64,000 nucleotides of DNA from Clostridia bacterium (GTDB lineage Bacteria > Bacillota > Peptococcia > DRI-13 > UBA5745): contig JAHDMJ010000003.1 of assembly GCA_018436095.1 (NCBI GenBank), forward strand, positions 93,518 through 157,517, written 5' to 3'. The position numbers and the translations under genes are program-made. The notes beneath the pieces were generated by a model. It was not told the origin of the DNA and ran no database searches. It saw only the letters and a list, made by a program, of their open reading frames with translations. The number at the start of each line of letters is the position of its first letter. Position 1 is the stretch's first letter. Below are positions 16,078 to 23,966 of this stretch, piece after piece.

Positions 16078-16226
16078 TAATAAAAAATCCGGACAGGAGA
16101 TATGCCTGTTGCTATGCAGAAAAACATGGTATTATTGATTTAGTTTTTTAGGTTCGAGTTGTTGTATTATTGTATGTTTTAGAGCTATCCGCCATAGTCA
16201 CGAAGGATAAGGGGGGAGCTTATACT

Positions 16227-17825
16227 TTGGATAATGTCGACATCGTTTATATATTGTTGATTCTATCTACATTGGTTGTTCTGTACTTTTTATTAGCGGT
16301 AGCGGGAAGGAAAACGAAAAAGCAAATCCATCATGCTGTTATAAGTATGACAGCCAGCATTTTCTTATGGAATATCGCAGTATTATTTTATATGACCTTT
16401 AGCGATGTGCCATGGATATTGGCGGTTTGCGAGAAACTGTACTTTTTGGGGACAATTCTTGTATCAATTTCAGTATTATTTACTGGATTGATCTTTGCCC
16501 GGACCAAAATAAAATTTACCTGGAAGCATGGGCTGCTGCTTGTCGTTCCCGCTATCTCTATCACTGTGCTGCTTACGAACCAGAGCCATCACTTGTTTTA
16601 TACTACTTTTAGCCTGATCCCCTCCATGCAAGATTTTGGGGTCTATTTTACGGTCCACACAATATACTCCTATTTATGTATAGGGATTGGCCTCACTTAT
16701 CTTATGGTTTTTTCCATAAAAAATTATGGCGTTTTTTCTAAGCAATCCACGTTGATATTTATTGGCATTATGATATCGCTGGTCATTGATGCATTCAGCA
16801 CATTTAAGATCTTCGATTGGTCAACGGCAATCGAAAACATTGCCTTTGCTGTGACCATTAGCTTTTTTATATTAGCTACGGTAAAGTTTAATTTTTTGAA
16901 CGTCATACCCATTGCCCTGCAAACGGTCATCGATTTGATTTCCGACAGCTATGTGGTGATTAATGAAGATTTTGAGATCATTGATTATAACAAGGCTTTT
17001 GTAGGCGGTTTTAATGGGGTGTCCAGAAAAATCGGCATTATGACAATAATCAAAAAGAATTATAGCAATTTTGATGTCAAGAGGTTCGAGGAATTTTTGT
17101 ATGAAGCGGTTCGTGAGCAAAAAAAAGTAAACTTTGAAATATCCAGAAATATGGGTGAAGATATTATTCAGTATATGGTTGAAATTATCCCTATCTATGT
17201 CAGCGGTAATCATATAGGAACTATCATTTTAAAACGGGATATTACTCAGCATAAAAATGATTTAGAGAAAGTTATGGAGCTCAATGAGCGACTACAGAGT
17301 CTGGCAACCCGGGATTGGCTGACCCAGTCTTATAATCGATATTTCTTTGATGAAAGATTACAGCAGGAGATTGACCTCGTAAACAGGCTGCAAGTCTACG
17401 GTCAGGATTCGAAGAAAGATATCAATAATTTTGGATTAATCATGTTTGATATAGACTATTTTAAAATCTATAACGATAATAATGGGCATCTGGCGGGAGA
17501 TGAGCTATTGCAAACAATTGTTACGGTTATCAAAGGTGTGTTGTATCCAACCGATATAATTTGCAGATACGGTGGAGAAGAGTTTGCCGTTATTTGCTGC
17601 CAGACTTCAGAACAAGGAATTAAAATAGCCGCGGAGAAGATCAGAAAGATTGTGGAGGAGTATGAGTTCAGGTTTCAGGATAAACAGCCGGGCGGCAACT
17701 TGACCGTTAGTGTTGGCGCAGTCTATTACTCGACGGCTAACATGATAAGAGAGGATTTAATAAAAAAAGTCGATCATAATCTTTATTTAGCCAAAAGCAG
17801 AGGAAAAAATCAGGTGGTCTTCTAA
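16227..17825 (+). CDS. membrane diguanylate cyclase: 7TM sensor, PAS-like linker, GGDEF
   Basis: 532 residues. The first ~220 form a seven-segment membrane region (VYILLILSTLVVLYFLLAVAG, FLWNIAVLFYMTF, GTILVSISVLFTGLIFA, HGLLLVVPAISITVLL) like the HisKA_7TM sensory module. A PAS-type domain follows (LISDSYVVINEDFEIIDYNKAFVGGF, HIGTIILKRDIT). The C-terminus is a GGDEF domain with RDWLTQSYNRYFFDE, FDIDYFKIYNDNNGHLAGDELL and active-site RYGGEEF. It should make cyclic di-GMP on sensing a membrane-soluble or extracellular signal. The TTG at 16227 follows AAGGGGGGAG by 7 nt; the frame can extend to 16170. Confidence 0.9.
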   Translation: MDNVDIVYILLILSTLVVLYFLLAVAGRKTKKQIHHAVISMTASIFLWNIAVLFYMTFSDVPWILAVCEKLYFLGTILVSISVLFTGLIFARTKIKFTWKHGLLLVVPAISITVLLTNQSHHLFYTTFSLIPSMQDFGVYFTVHTIYSYLCIGIGLTYLMVFSIKNYGVFSKQSTLIFIGIMISLVIDAFSTFKIFDWSTAIENIAFAVTISFFILATVKFNFLNVIPIALQTVIDLISDSYVVINEDFEIIDYNKAFVGGFNGVSRKIGIMTIIKKNYSNFDVKRFEEFLYEAVREQKKVNFEISRNMGEDIIQYMVEIIPIYVSGNHIGTIILKRDITQHKNDLEKVMELNERLQSLATRDWLTQSYNRYFFDERLQQEIDLVNRLQVYGQDSKKDINNFGLIMFDIDYFKIYNDNNGHLAGDELLQTIVTVIKGVLYPTDIICRYGGEEFAVICCQTSEQGIKIAAEKIRKIVEEYEFRFQDKQPGGNLTVSVGAVYYSTANMIREDLIKKVDHNLYLAKSRGKNQVVF

Positions 17826-17896
17826 CACGGAAATAATGGAAAGCCAGGGAGAGGCTGCTTAGCGAAAAAAGGCAGGCAGAAAAGGATAAAGCCCAT

Positions 17897-18370
17897 ATGG
17901 ACAAAACGTTGATTGTTTATTATTCTCTTTTTCAGAACACAGAAAATTTGGCATTAGAAATCGCAATACAGACTGGCGGTACTTTAAGGGAGCTGATTCC
18001 TGATCAGGCTTATTCCTTTGATTACAATACGGCTTCTAAAGAAGTAAGAAATCAAATCTCCCGGGGATACTGTCCTAAACTAATATCCGGGTCTGAGTCA
18101 ATAGATGATTATAAAACCATATTTATAGGAACACCTAACTGGTTCAAAACAATAGCCCCGCCGGTTTTGAGCTTCCTCAGGCAACATGATTTTAAGGGCA
18201 AAACTATAGCCCCCTTTTGCACTCACGGAGGCGGCGGCTTTGGCCAAATCGAAAATGACATAGCTAAAGAATGTCCTAAAGCTATAATCTTGCCTGGCTT
18301 TGCTGCCAACGGTATCGCTGCATCGGCAGACGTAGGCAACTGGCTTGAGAAAATTGGCTATGGTTCATAA
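17897..18370 (+). CDS. flavodoxin-like protein
   Basis: 157 residues. DKTLIVYYSLFQNTENLALEIA is the FMN phosphate-binding loop, DYKTIFIGTPNWFKTIAPPVLSFL the second flavin loop, and PFCTHGGGGFGQIENDI the third. This is the flavodoxin_4-type fold found in many Clostridia, an electron carrier or NAD(P)H:acceptor accessory protein. The next small membrane gene begins 16 nt downstream. Confidence 0.9.
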   Translation: MDKTLIVYYSLFQNTENLALEIAIQTGGTLRELIPDQAYSFDYNTASKEVRNQISRGYCPKLISGSESIDDYKTIFIGTPNWFKTIAPPVLSFLRQHDFKGKTIAPFCTHGGGGFGQIENDIAKECPKAIILPGFAANGIAASADVGNWLEKIGYGS

Positions 18371-18385
18371 TCAAACAGAGGAGAA

Positions 18386-18637
18386 ATGAAGATGGATAAT
18401 CCGAATAAAACAGATAACAAAGACTTAGAAGAAAGCCTCTCTCAACCGGATGACGAAAATATAGATGAAGATGAGGCAAGCGAAACGAATTATACCGGCG
18501 TTTTTCTTTCTATCGGCACCGGTTTGGGCGTTGCCTATGGAACCATGTTTGATAATTTAGCTATGGGCATTTCCCTTGGCACTGCACTTGGTTTAATGAT
18601 TGGTGCAGTCATTGAATCTTCAAAGAAGAAAAAATAG
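18386..18637 (+). CDS. small membrane protein with acidic N-terminus and glycine-zipper segment
   Basis: 83 residues. The first ~38 are very acidic and polar (DNPNKTDNKDLEESLSQPDD, then EDEDEASE-like). Residues about 42-76 are a Gly-rich hydrophobic stretch, GVFLSIGTGLGVAYGTMFDNLAMGISLGTALG, resembling a glycine-zipper helical hairpin. It ends with a basic KKKK tail. GGAG precedes the start by about 8 nt (a second Met is two codons on). Function unknown; probably cotranscribed with the flavodoxin. Confidence 0.7.
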   Translation: MKMDNPNKTDNKDLEESLSQPDDENIDEDEASETNYTGVFLSIGTGLGVAYGTMFDNLAMGISLGTALGLMIGAVIESSKKKK

Positions 18638-18749
18638 GGGGATATGTAAAATAGTTATTTTCAAAATTGAGCGCATGGATGAGGAAGTATAGCGTGAGGG
18701 TTGCGCCAGCTTTGGTTGGCCGGGTTTTGAATATTGATAATTTGTGCAA

Positions 18750-18793
18750 AAAAGGTATAGCCTCCCCTAAAGGGCAGCTATACCTTTTTATTT
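18750..18793 (+). terminator. rho-independent terminator
   Basis: AAAGGTATAGC (18751-18761) and GCTATACCTTT (18777-18787) form an 11-bp stem followed by TTTATTTTATT. It probably ends the flavodoxin transcript, although 110 nt separate it from the last stop. Confidence 0.8.
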
Positions 18794-18865
18794 TATTGAG
18801 CAGAAGGGGGACCAGCAAAGCCTCTGTTTGAGTAGTTGGCTGATTTGCGTTTGGTGCGAGCTGGC

Positions 18866-19178
18866 TGCTCAATTTTGCAGGTTTGTAGGGACCCCCGGGA
18901 GTCAAGACTGGAGAAAAATAAGCAAAATAGCAGGTTTAAAGTATCTCGAACAACCTCTCATGAGGCTGAACACTACTTTTGGCTGTATTAAGTATCGTAT
19001 TCGGAATAAGTGCCCTGTATAGGTATTTCAATCCTGCTTATACACTAAATGTAGGCAAAGGACGGTACTCAGGGCGGCAAAACTTGAAATTCCGAGCAGT
19101 TAGCTGAGGCAAATAGACATAATACCTCGTTTTTTGTACACTCGGCTGGATAGGAAGCGACTTTTTCAGTGCCCTCGG
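18866..19178. repeat. dispersed TGCA-core repeat family, block II (4 units plus 18-mer)
   Basis: Lies in the 710-nt gap 18638-19347. Inverted units are at 18866-18889 (ends TTTTGCAGGTTTGTAGG) and 18921-18938. Direct units are at 19078-19098 and 19122-19140 (ACCTCGTTTTTTGTACA). The 18-mer GACTTTTTCAGTGCCCTC is at 19159-19176. The segment 18977-19000 (TTTTGGCTGTATTAAGTATC) resembles 23188-23207 and 26861-26880, and 19079-19110 is nearly identical, inverted, to 23138-23169. No gene is evident in the gap. Confidence 0.8.
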
Positions 19179-19242
19179 TTAAAAGTATCTTGGTGGGGTG
19201 GTCAAAACTGGACTAAAACTAGCTAAAAGTGTAAAGGGAAAA

Positions 19243-19271
19243 CTTGACATCCCTAAAAATCTATGTTAGCT
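19243..19271 (+). promoter_or_regulatory. candidate promoter of the OpuAC-type gene
   Basis: TTGACA at 19243-19248 matches the -35 consensus. 17 nt further TAGCTT (19266-19271) is a weak -10, or TATGTT slightly upstream. It is about 80 nt before the start codon. Confidence 0.4.
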
Positions 19272-19347
19272 TAAAAAGCAACAACATTAAAAATTTTACG
19301 AGTTGTTACTTGGACGACTGCAATCAGGTAGGAATAAGGAGGAATTT

Positions 19348-20244
19348 ATGTTTAAAAAAGTAATGGTAATACTTCTGGCCGTGCTGCTAGCAGCGTCGAT
19401 TCTCGCAGGCTGCGGCAATAGGGGGGCGGAGGGTCTTTCAGAAGATGGAGCAAAAGGAACGGTCAAGCTTGGTTATGTCAACTGGGTAGATGTTATTGCC
19501 CTAACTAATGTGGCAACAATCATTCTGGAAGATACCATGGGTTATCAAGTGGAAAGCACACTGGCTGATTTGGCCCCTATTTACACCTCCATTGCATCAG
19601 GTTCCACAGATGCCTATTTAGGTACCTGGCTGCCCTTGACCCACGCTGTTCATATGGAGAAATACGGCGATGACTTGGAAATCCTGGGGACTGTTTACGA
19701 AGAAGGGGTCCAGGGGCTTGCCGTACCGGCCTATATGGACATCAATAGCATAGAAGAGCTTGTGGGCAATGAAGCCCTTGTAGATAATAGAATCGTTGGT
19801 GTTGACCCGGGAGCGGGCATCATGAAAGCTGCTGAAGAGGCGATTGAAGAATACGGCCTGGACTTAAAATTGATTAACGGTTCCGATCCAACTATGACCG
19901 CTGCCCTGAGCAAGGCCATTGCAGCAGAGGAACCCATTGTCATAACGGGCTGGAAGCCCCATTGGAAGTTTACCCGATACGATTTGAAGCTTCTTGAAGA
20001 TCCGAAATTATGCTTTGGTGAAGAAGAGAAAGCTTATAATATCGCCAGGCTGGGCCTTTCGGAAGATATGCCGGAGGTAGCGGAATTCTTGCGCAATATG
20101 TATCTTTCAATTGATCAGGTACAAGAAATCATTTACATGATGGAAACCAGCGATGCAGATGACAAAGAGGTATGCAGAGGGTGGATTTCACAAAATATTG
20201 AGGTGGTCAATTCCTGGCTGCCTGAAGGCTATACAGTGCAGTAA
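19348..20244 (+). CDS. glycine betaine/choline-type ABC transporter substrate-binding lipoprotein
   Basis: 298 residues. MFKKVMVILLAVLLAASILAG followed by Cys is a lipoprotein signal (lipobox ILAGC). The mature part (KLGYVNWVDVIALTNVATIILED, ADLAPIYTSIASGSTDAYLGTWLP, VGVDPGAGIMKAAEEAI, VITGWKPHWKFTRYDLKLLEDP) is the OpuAC domain that binds quaternary ammonium compounds. Trp residues in NWVD, TWLP and GWKPHW probably form the aromatic cage. The ATG at 19348 is 5 nt after AGGAGG. No permease or ATPase gene is adjacent, so it must serve a transporter encoded elsewhere. Confidence 0.9.
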   Translation: MFKKVMVILLAVLLAASILAGCGNRGAEGLSEDGAKGTVKLGYVNWVDVIALTNVATIILEDTMGYQVESTLADLAPIYTSIASGSTDAYLGTWLPLTHAVHMEKYGDDLEILGTVYEEGVQGLAVPAYMDINSIEELVGNEALVDNRIVGVDPGAGIMKAAEEAIEEYGLDLKLINGSDPTMTAALSKAIAAEEPIVITGWKPHWKFTRYDLKLLEDPKLCFGEEEKAYNIARLGLSEDMPEVAEFLRNMYLSIDQVQEIIYMMETSDADDKEVCRGWISQNIEVVNSWLPEGYTVQ

Positions 20245-20271
20245 GGATAATAGGCGTGTAAAAGAAAACCA

Positions 20272-20296
20272 GGGGCTGTCTCAATGAGACAGCCCC
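20272..20296. terminator. bidirectional terminator hairpin
   Basis: GGGGCTGTCTC (20272-20282) and GAGACAGCCCC (20286-20296) form a perfect 11-bp stem with a 3-nt loop. It separates the convergent OpuAC-type gene and the peroxiredoxin remnant. Short A/T tracts flank it on both sides. Confidence 0.7.
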
Positions 20297-20316
20297 AACT
20301 CGATTAAGGTGCAGAA

Positions 20317-20613
20317 TTATTTTTTTTCCCGGCGGAAGCACATGAACCAGTCAAGGCAATACTGATCGTCATTTTGGTTTTCCATGCGTTCTTTTGCAGT
20401 GCCGCAGGACCCGGCAGTAGGAACGATTACATCCTGGCCGGGGCGCCAATCGGCAGGGGTAGCGACACCGTCACTGTCAGCTTTTTGCAGAGCAAGAATA
20501 ATCCGTTTGATCTCGTCAAAATTGCGGCCGGTACTCAAAGGGTAATATAGAATTGTGCGAATTTTCGAATCAGGGTCAATAACTTCCCCCACTGTAAAGC
20601 TGCTTAAGCGCAT
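20317..20613 (-). pseudogene. 1-Cys peroxiredoxin (Prx6-type), N-terminally truncated
   Basis: 98 codons matching only the C-terminal part of Prx6/AhpC-TSA proteins: VIDPDSKIRTILYYPLSTGRN, GVATPADWRPGQDVIVP, CLDWFMCFRREKK. Full-length relatives have about 215 residues. The N-terminal thioredoxin-like region with the peroxidatic Cys (PVCTTE-type motif) is absent, and the upstream DNA does not encode it in any frame I examined. It cannot be an active peroxidase; it is most likely the 3' remnant of a deleted gene. Confidence 0.8.
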
Positions 20614-20728
20614 TACAAAAGTTTTACATGCAGTTGACAGGGGCTTGCTTGAGCTTCAAACCTCGTCACAGTATATTAATGATATACAGAACATTAAAAG
20701 GGTAAATAATTTTGGATTAGGTGATTAA

Positions 20729-22108
20729 ATGATAAAAAATTACGTTCTTGATACAAATGTTTTAATACAATCACCCCAAGCACTAAATTGCTTCGAAGAT
20801 AACAACATTATTTTACCTCTTGCAGTTTTGGAAGAATTGGACAGCTTGAAAAATGCCGACGGCGAAAGAGGGGCTAATGTCAGGCAGGTAATCCGCTGCT
20901 TGGAGAACTTGCGCCTGAAGGGAAATTTGCTGGAGGGAGTTACCCTGCCTTCCGACGGTTTATTGAGGTTGGAGCTGAATTATAAAAGTGTCGAAATACA
21001 TCCAAGCTTTACCTCGGAAAAGAATGATGACCGTATCCTGCGTATGTGCCTTGGTCTTAAATCCGATGGGATAAAGCCGATTTTAGTGACGAAAGATATT
21101 GTAATCCGGCTTAAAGCACAGGCTTTAGACATAGATTCAGAGGATTTTATAACGGAACGGGTATCACCTGAAACGGACCAGTATACAGGCCGCCTTGAGG
21201 TATACGCAGCTGATGAACATTTCAGCGGATTGAAAAAGAAAGGGATACCCCTTGAGTCCTTATATATACAGGATGAAAGCGGTGAGCATCAGCCTATTAA
21301 TTTATTCGAAAACCAGTTTGTAACGGTGCATTCCGAATTATCAAACAAAAAAACGATACTGGCCAGAGTTAATGGCTCATTGGCCGTACCTCTTAAATTT
21401 CTGGACGAAAGACCTTTCTCTGTAAAAGCAAGAAATGCGGGACAGCGCTTTTTACAGGAAGCTTTAATGAAAAGTGCGGACAAGATACCCCTGGTCATTA
21501 TAAAAGGAACTGCCGGTACGGCTAAAACTTTTTATTCCCTCGCGGTAGGACTCCACTTTATGATTGAGTCGAAAGAGAAGCCCTACCGAAGGATCCTTAT
21601 AACAAGGCCTAATACTCAATTTGATGACGAAATTGGCTATTTACCAGGCTCAGAGCTGGAGAAGATCGCCCCTTTGATGCGTCCTATTATCGATAATCTT
21701 GAGATTTTGGTGGATAGAGATGAAAAACAGCGTTATGAAAATGAAAGTGAGCTTCGCGATAAGGTTGACGAACTGTTTAAAAGAGGTTATATCGCTGCGG
21801 AAGCGATGAATTTTATCAGAGGCAGGTCGATAACGCAAACCTATTTAATTATTGACGAGGCACAGAACCTGACTCCCCGCCAGGCCAAAGGCATTATAAC
21901 CCGGGCGGGAAAAGGCACAAAGATCATTATGCTGGGGGATATTAACCAAATCGATCACCCTCTTTTAGACGACAGGACAAACGGTTTGAGCTATGCTTCC
22001 GAGAAAATGAAGGGGAGTCCCTTATGCTGCCAAATCACTATGCTGGCAGAGGAATGCGAGCGGTCTGAATTAGCATTTGATGCGGCAGTCAGGATGGGAA
22101 TACGATAA
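20729..22108 (+). CDS. PIN domain plus PhoH-like ATPase
   Basis: 459 residues. Residues 1-130 are a PIN nuclease-type domain (YVLDTNVLIQSPQAL with the first acidic residue, LPLAVLEELDSLKN). Residues about 240-450 are the PhoH ATPase, with YLIIDEAQNLTPRQAKGIITRAG as Walker B/sensor region and IIMLGDINQIDHPLLD. Walker A reads GTAGTAKT instead of the usual GxAGTGKT, with Ala before Lys. PIN-PhoH (YlaK/PhoAT type) proteins are RNA helicase/RNases. The ATG start is preceded by TTAGGTGAT. The Ppx::PPK chimera follows by 22 nt. Confidence 0.9.
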   Translation: MIKNYVLDTNVLIQSPQALNCFEDNNIILPLAVLEELDSLKNADGERGANVRQVIRCLENLRLKGNLLEGVTLPSDGLLRLELNYKSVEIHPSFTSEKNDDRILRMCLGLKSDGIKPILVTKDIVIRLKAQALDIDSEDFITERVSPETDQYTGRLEVYAADEHFSGLKKKGIPLESLYIQDESGEHQPINLFENQFVTVHSELSNKKTILARVNGSLAVPLKFLDERPFSVKARNAGQRFLQEALMKSADKIPLVIIKGTAGTAKTFYSLAVGLHFMIESKEKPYRRILITRPNTQFDDEIGYLPGSELEKIAPLMRPIIDNLEILVDRDEKQRYENESELRDKVDELFKRGYIAAEAMNFIRGRSITQTYLIIDEAQNLTPRQAKGIITRAGKGTKIIMLGDINQIDHPLLDDRTNGLSYASEKMKGSPLCCQITMLAEECERSELAFDAAVRMGIR

Positions 22109-22130
22109 TTTTGAAAGGAACTTATTCGGC

Positions 22131-23210
22131 ATGTGCTATGCAATTATTGACTTGGGTTCAAATACCATACGCCTTTGCGTCTACGATTACGCCGACGGGG
22201 TGATAAATACCATTGTTAATCAAAAGGAAACCGGGGGCTTGGCCGGATATGTTACCTCCGGTATTCTCAGTCAAGATGGAATAGAAAAAGCCTGCGAGAT
22301 ATTAAACGCTCATATCGCTTTGGCCAAAAAGCTGGTAGATAAATCAAATATTCATATTTTAGCTACGGCTTCCCTGAGAAACATTGATAACCGGGAGGAG
22401 GCAGCAGAGGCAATTTACCGTAAAACCGAAATGCTGCCGGAGGTTTTGACAGGTGAAGAGGAAGCTTTATTGGATTTTATAGGGGCTTCTTATCATATCA
22501 ATTATCAAAGGGGTCTTCTTATTAATATTGGTGGAGCCAGCACGGAGCTTGTATTATTTGACAATCACGAGCCTGTGGCTCTGGCCAGTATGCCCGTCGG
22601 TTGCTTAACTCTTTATCGGAAGTATGTGGACAATATTTTTCCCAGCCAAGAAGAAGAAAAACAGATAAAGAAGGAAGTGCTGCGCTTTTTGCAAGAAACA
22701 AATCTGCAAAAGGGTGAAGTTGGCAGCATTATTATTAAATGCAACTCATTGACTGATCTGAATATCATTGAGAAATTGATAGAAGCTTCCCGTTCCGGTG
22801 TAAAAGTAACGATGATTATCAGAGGTATTTGCTGCCTTATTCCCCAGGTCAAAAATTATACCGAGAACATTAAAGTAATAAGTATAATCGGTAGATTTCT
22901 GGAACATTCGAGGGTGTTCTGCTTTGGGACAGGCCCTGAAATGGAAGTGTTTATTTCTTCGGCAGATTTAATGACCCGCAATACGGAGCGCCGGGTAGAG
23001 GTTGCCTGCCCTATATATGATCCTGAGCTAAAAGCCAAAACCCACAAAATTCTTGAATATTTGATGGAAGATAACACGAAAGCTTGGGAGCTGCTTTCCA
23101 GCGGAGAATATAACTGCGCCGAGATATTATGTGTATTGCCTCAGCTAACTGCCCGGAATTTCAAGTTTTACCGCACCGAGCACCACCTTTTGCCTGTATT
23201 TAGTGTCTAA
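22131..23210 (+). pseudogene. chimeric frame: N-terminal Ppx/GppA fused to C-terminal polyphosphate kinase, with repeat-derived tail
   Basis: 359 codons, ATG at 22131 after GAAAGGAAC. Residues 1 to about 189 are the first actin-like domain of exopolyphosphatase Ppx/GppA (YAIIDLGSNTIRLCVYDY, LINIGGASTELVLF, SMPVGCLTLYRKY). From about residue 195 the sequence switches to the C-terminal domain of polyphosphate kinase PPK1: GSIIIKCNSLTDLNIIEKLIEAS, VTMIIRGICCL, ISIIGRFLEHSRVFCFG, ISSADLMTRNTERRVEV. The second half of Ppx and the first three quarters of PPK, including its phosphoacceptor-His region, are missing. The last ~23 codons (23138-23210) lie in the dispersed repeat. An in-frame deletion between adjacent ppx and ppk genes explains this; catalytic activity is unlikely. 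Confidence 0.85.
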
Positions 23211-23410
23211 GGTGGATGAAATGCCTATTTTACCAGAGCGAACCACAGAATACTTCAAATTTTGTACACCTGGCTGAGACTGAGGCGACTTTTTCAGTGC
23301 CCTCCTATAAACCTGCATTTTTGTGCAATTGGCGCCCTTACTGGATACAAACCTGCATTTTTGCACTGAGCGGACAAAACCTGCAGAGCGGACAAAAGCG
23401 AATTCCGAGT
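23138..23410. repeat. dispersed TGCA-core repeat family, block III (3-4 units plus 18-mer)
   Basis: Begins inside the 3' end of the chimeric frame: 23138-23169 is the inverted copy (31 of 32 nt) of 19079-19110. 23188-23207 matches the module at 18977 and 26861. Direct units are at 23252-23268 (ACTTCAAATTTTGTACA), 23308-23327 and 23347-23366 (ACAAACCTGCATTTTTGCAC), with a partial unit near 23376-23388. The 18-mer GACTTTTTCAGTGCCCTC is at 23287-23304. Confidence 0.8.
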
Positions 23411-23492
23411 CAAGCTTGGCAAGACAGACTGGTCATCGGCAGTTTTCTCGATGTATGGTTTAATTTTGCGGGAACTCAGGTTTTAAGCACTC

Positions 23493-23586
23493 GTTCAAGT
23501 CCCTTTCCTTAGCCAAGACCATAAAAGAAAAACCACCCCTTGTAAAAGGAGTGGTGATTTTTCTTTAATGCCGGCGAAGGGACTTG
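23493..23586. repeat. tRNA-Leu 3'-end remnant with terminator, outer copy
   Basis: TGCCGGCGAAGGGACTTG (23569-23586) duplicates the 3' end of the tRNA-Leu gene at 23767-23784, in the same orientation and 198 bp away. GTTCAAGTCCCTT (23493-23505) is the inverted T-arm. Between them a terminator hairpin (23527-23563) has the stem AAACCACCCCTT with AAGGAGTGGT. A second inverted T-arm copy is at 23690-23702. The remaining 23587-23689 is GC-rich and unrecognised. Confidence 0.6.
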
Positions 23587-23717
23587 CGCCGCTCGCCTGA
23601 TCCTGGAAGCAAGGCCTGGCAGCTCGCTATCACGCCAGGGCGGGCAAGCCCTCCCCATAGGTCGGCCTTGCTATTTCCTAAGTCCGCCCGTTCAAGTCCC
23701 TTCCTAAGCACAGAGAA

Positions 23718-23763
23718 AAAAGAAATGGGAAGAGAACTTTTTAGCTCTCTCCCCATTTCTTTT
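23718..23763 (-). terminator. terminator after tRNA-Leu
   Basis: AAAGAAATGGG...AGAGA pairs with TCTCT...CCCATTTCTTT around a TTTTTAGC loop. On the minus strand it follows the tRNA 3' end directly and is itself followed by a T-rich run (TTTCTTTTTTCTC). Confidence 0.75.
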
Positions 23764-23766
23764 TAA

Positions 23767-23849
23767 TGCCGGCGAAGGGACTTGAACCCCCACATAGTTG
23801 CCTATGGTAGATTTTGAGTCTACTGCGTCTGCCATTCCGCCACGCCGGC
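23767..23849 (-). tRNA. tRNA-Leu(CAA)
   Basis: 83 nt on the minus strand. Acceptor GCCGGCG pairs with CGCCGGC plus discriminator A, and the D-arm is GCGGAATGGCAGACGC. Anticodon stem GTAGA/TCTAC encloses loop CTCAAAA with anticodon CAA (UUG codon). A long variable arm (CATAGGCAACTATG) and T-arm GGGGGTTCAAGTCCCT identify a class II tRNA-Leu. CCA is not encoded. Confidence 0.95.
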
Positions 23850-23880
23850 TTGTTCTTGCGAACATCACCTATTTTATGCA

Positions 23881-23919
23881 AAAAACCCGAAGCTGTCAAT
23901 AGGCAGTTCCGGGTTTTTT
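23881..23919. terminator. bidirectional terminator hairpin
   Basis: AAAAACCCGAA...CTG pairs with CAG...TTCCGGGTTTTTT. It lies between tRNA-Leu and the small minus-strand frame at 23967-24104 and could end that transcript. Confidence 0.7.
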
Positions 23920-23966
23920 GCATAGGGATGAAAGAGGAGAATAGGAGAGTTGAGGATAGAAAATGC

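Noticed and set aside
19179..19347. Glycine-type or other known riboswitch before the OpuAC gene
   Set aside because: No aptamer consensus could be matched; the region is AT-rich with a simple promoter-like pattern.
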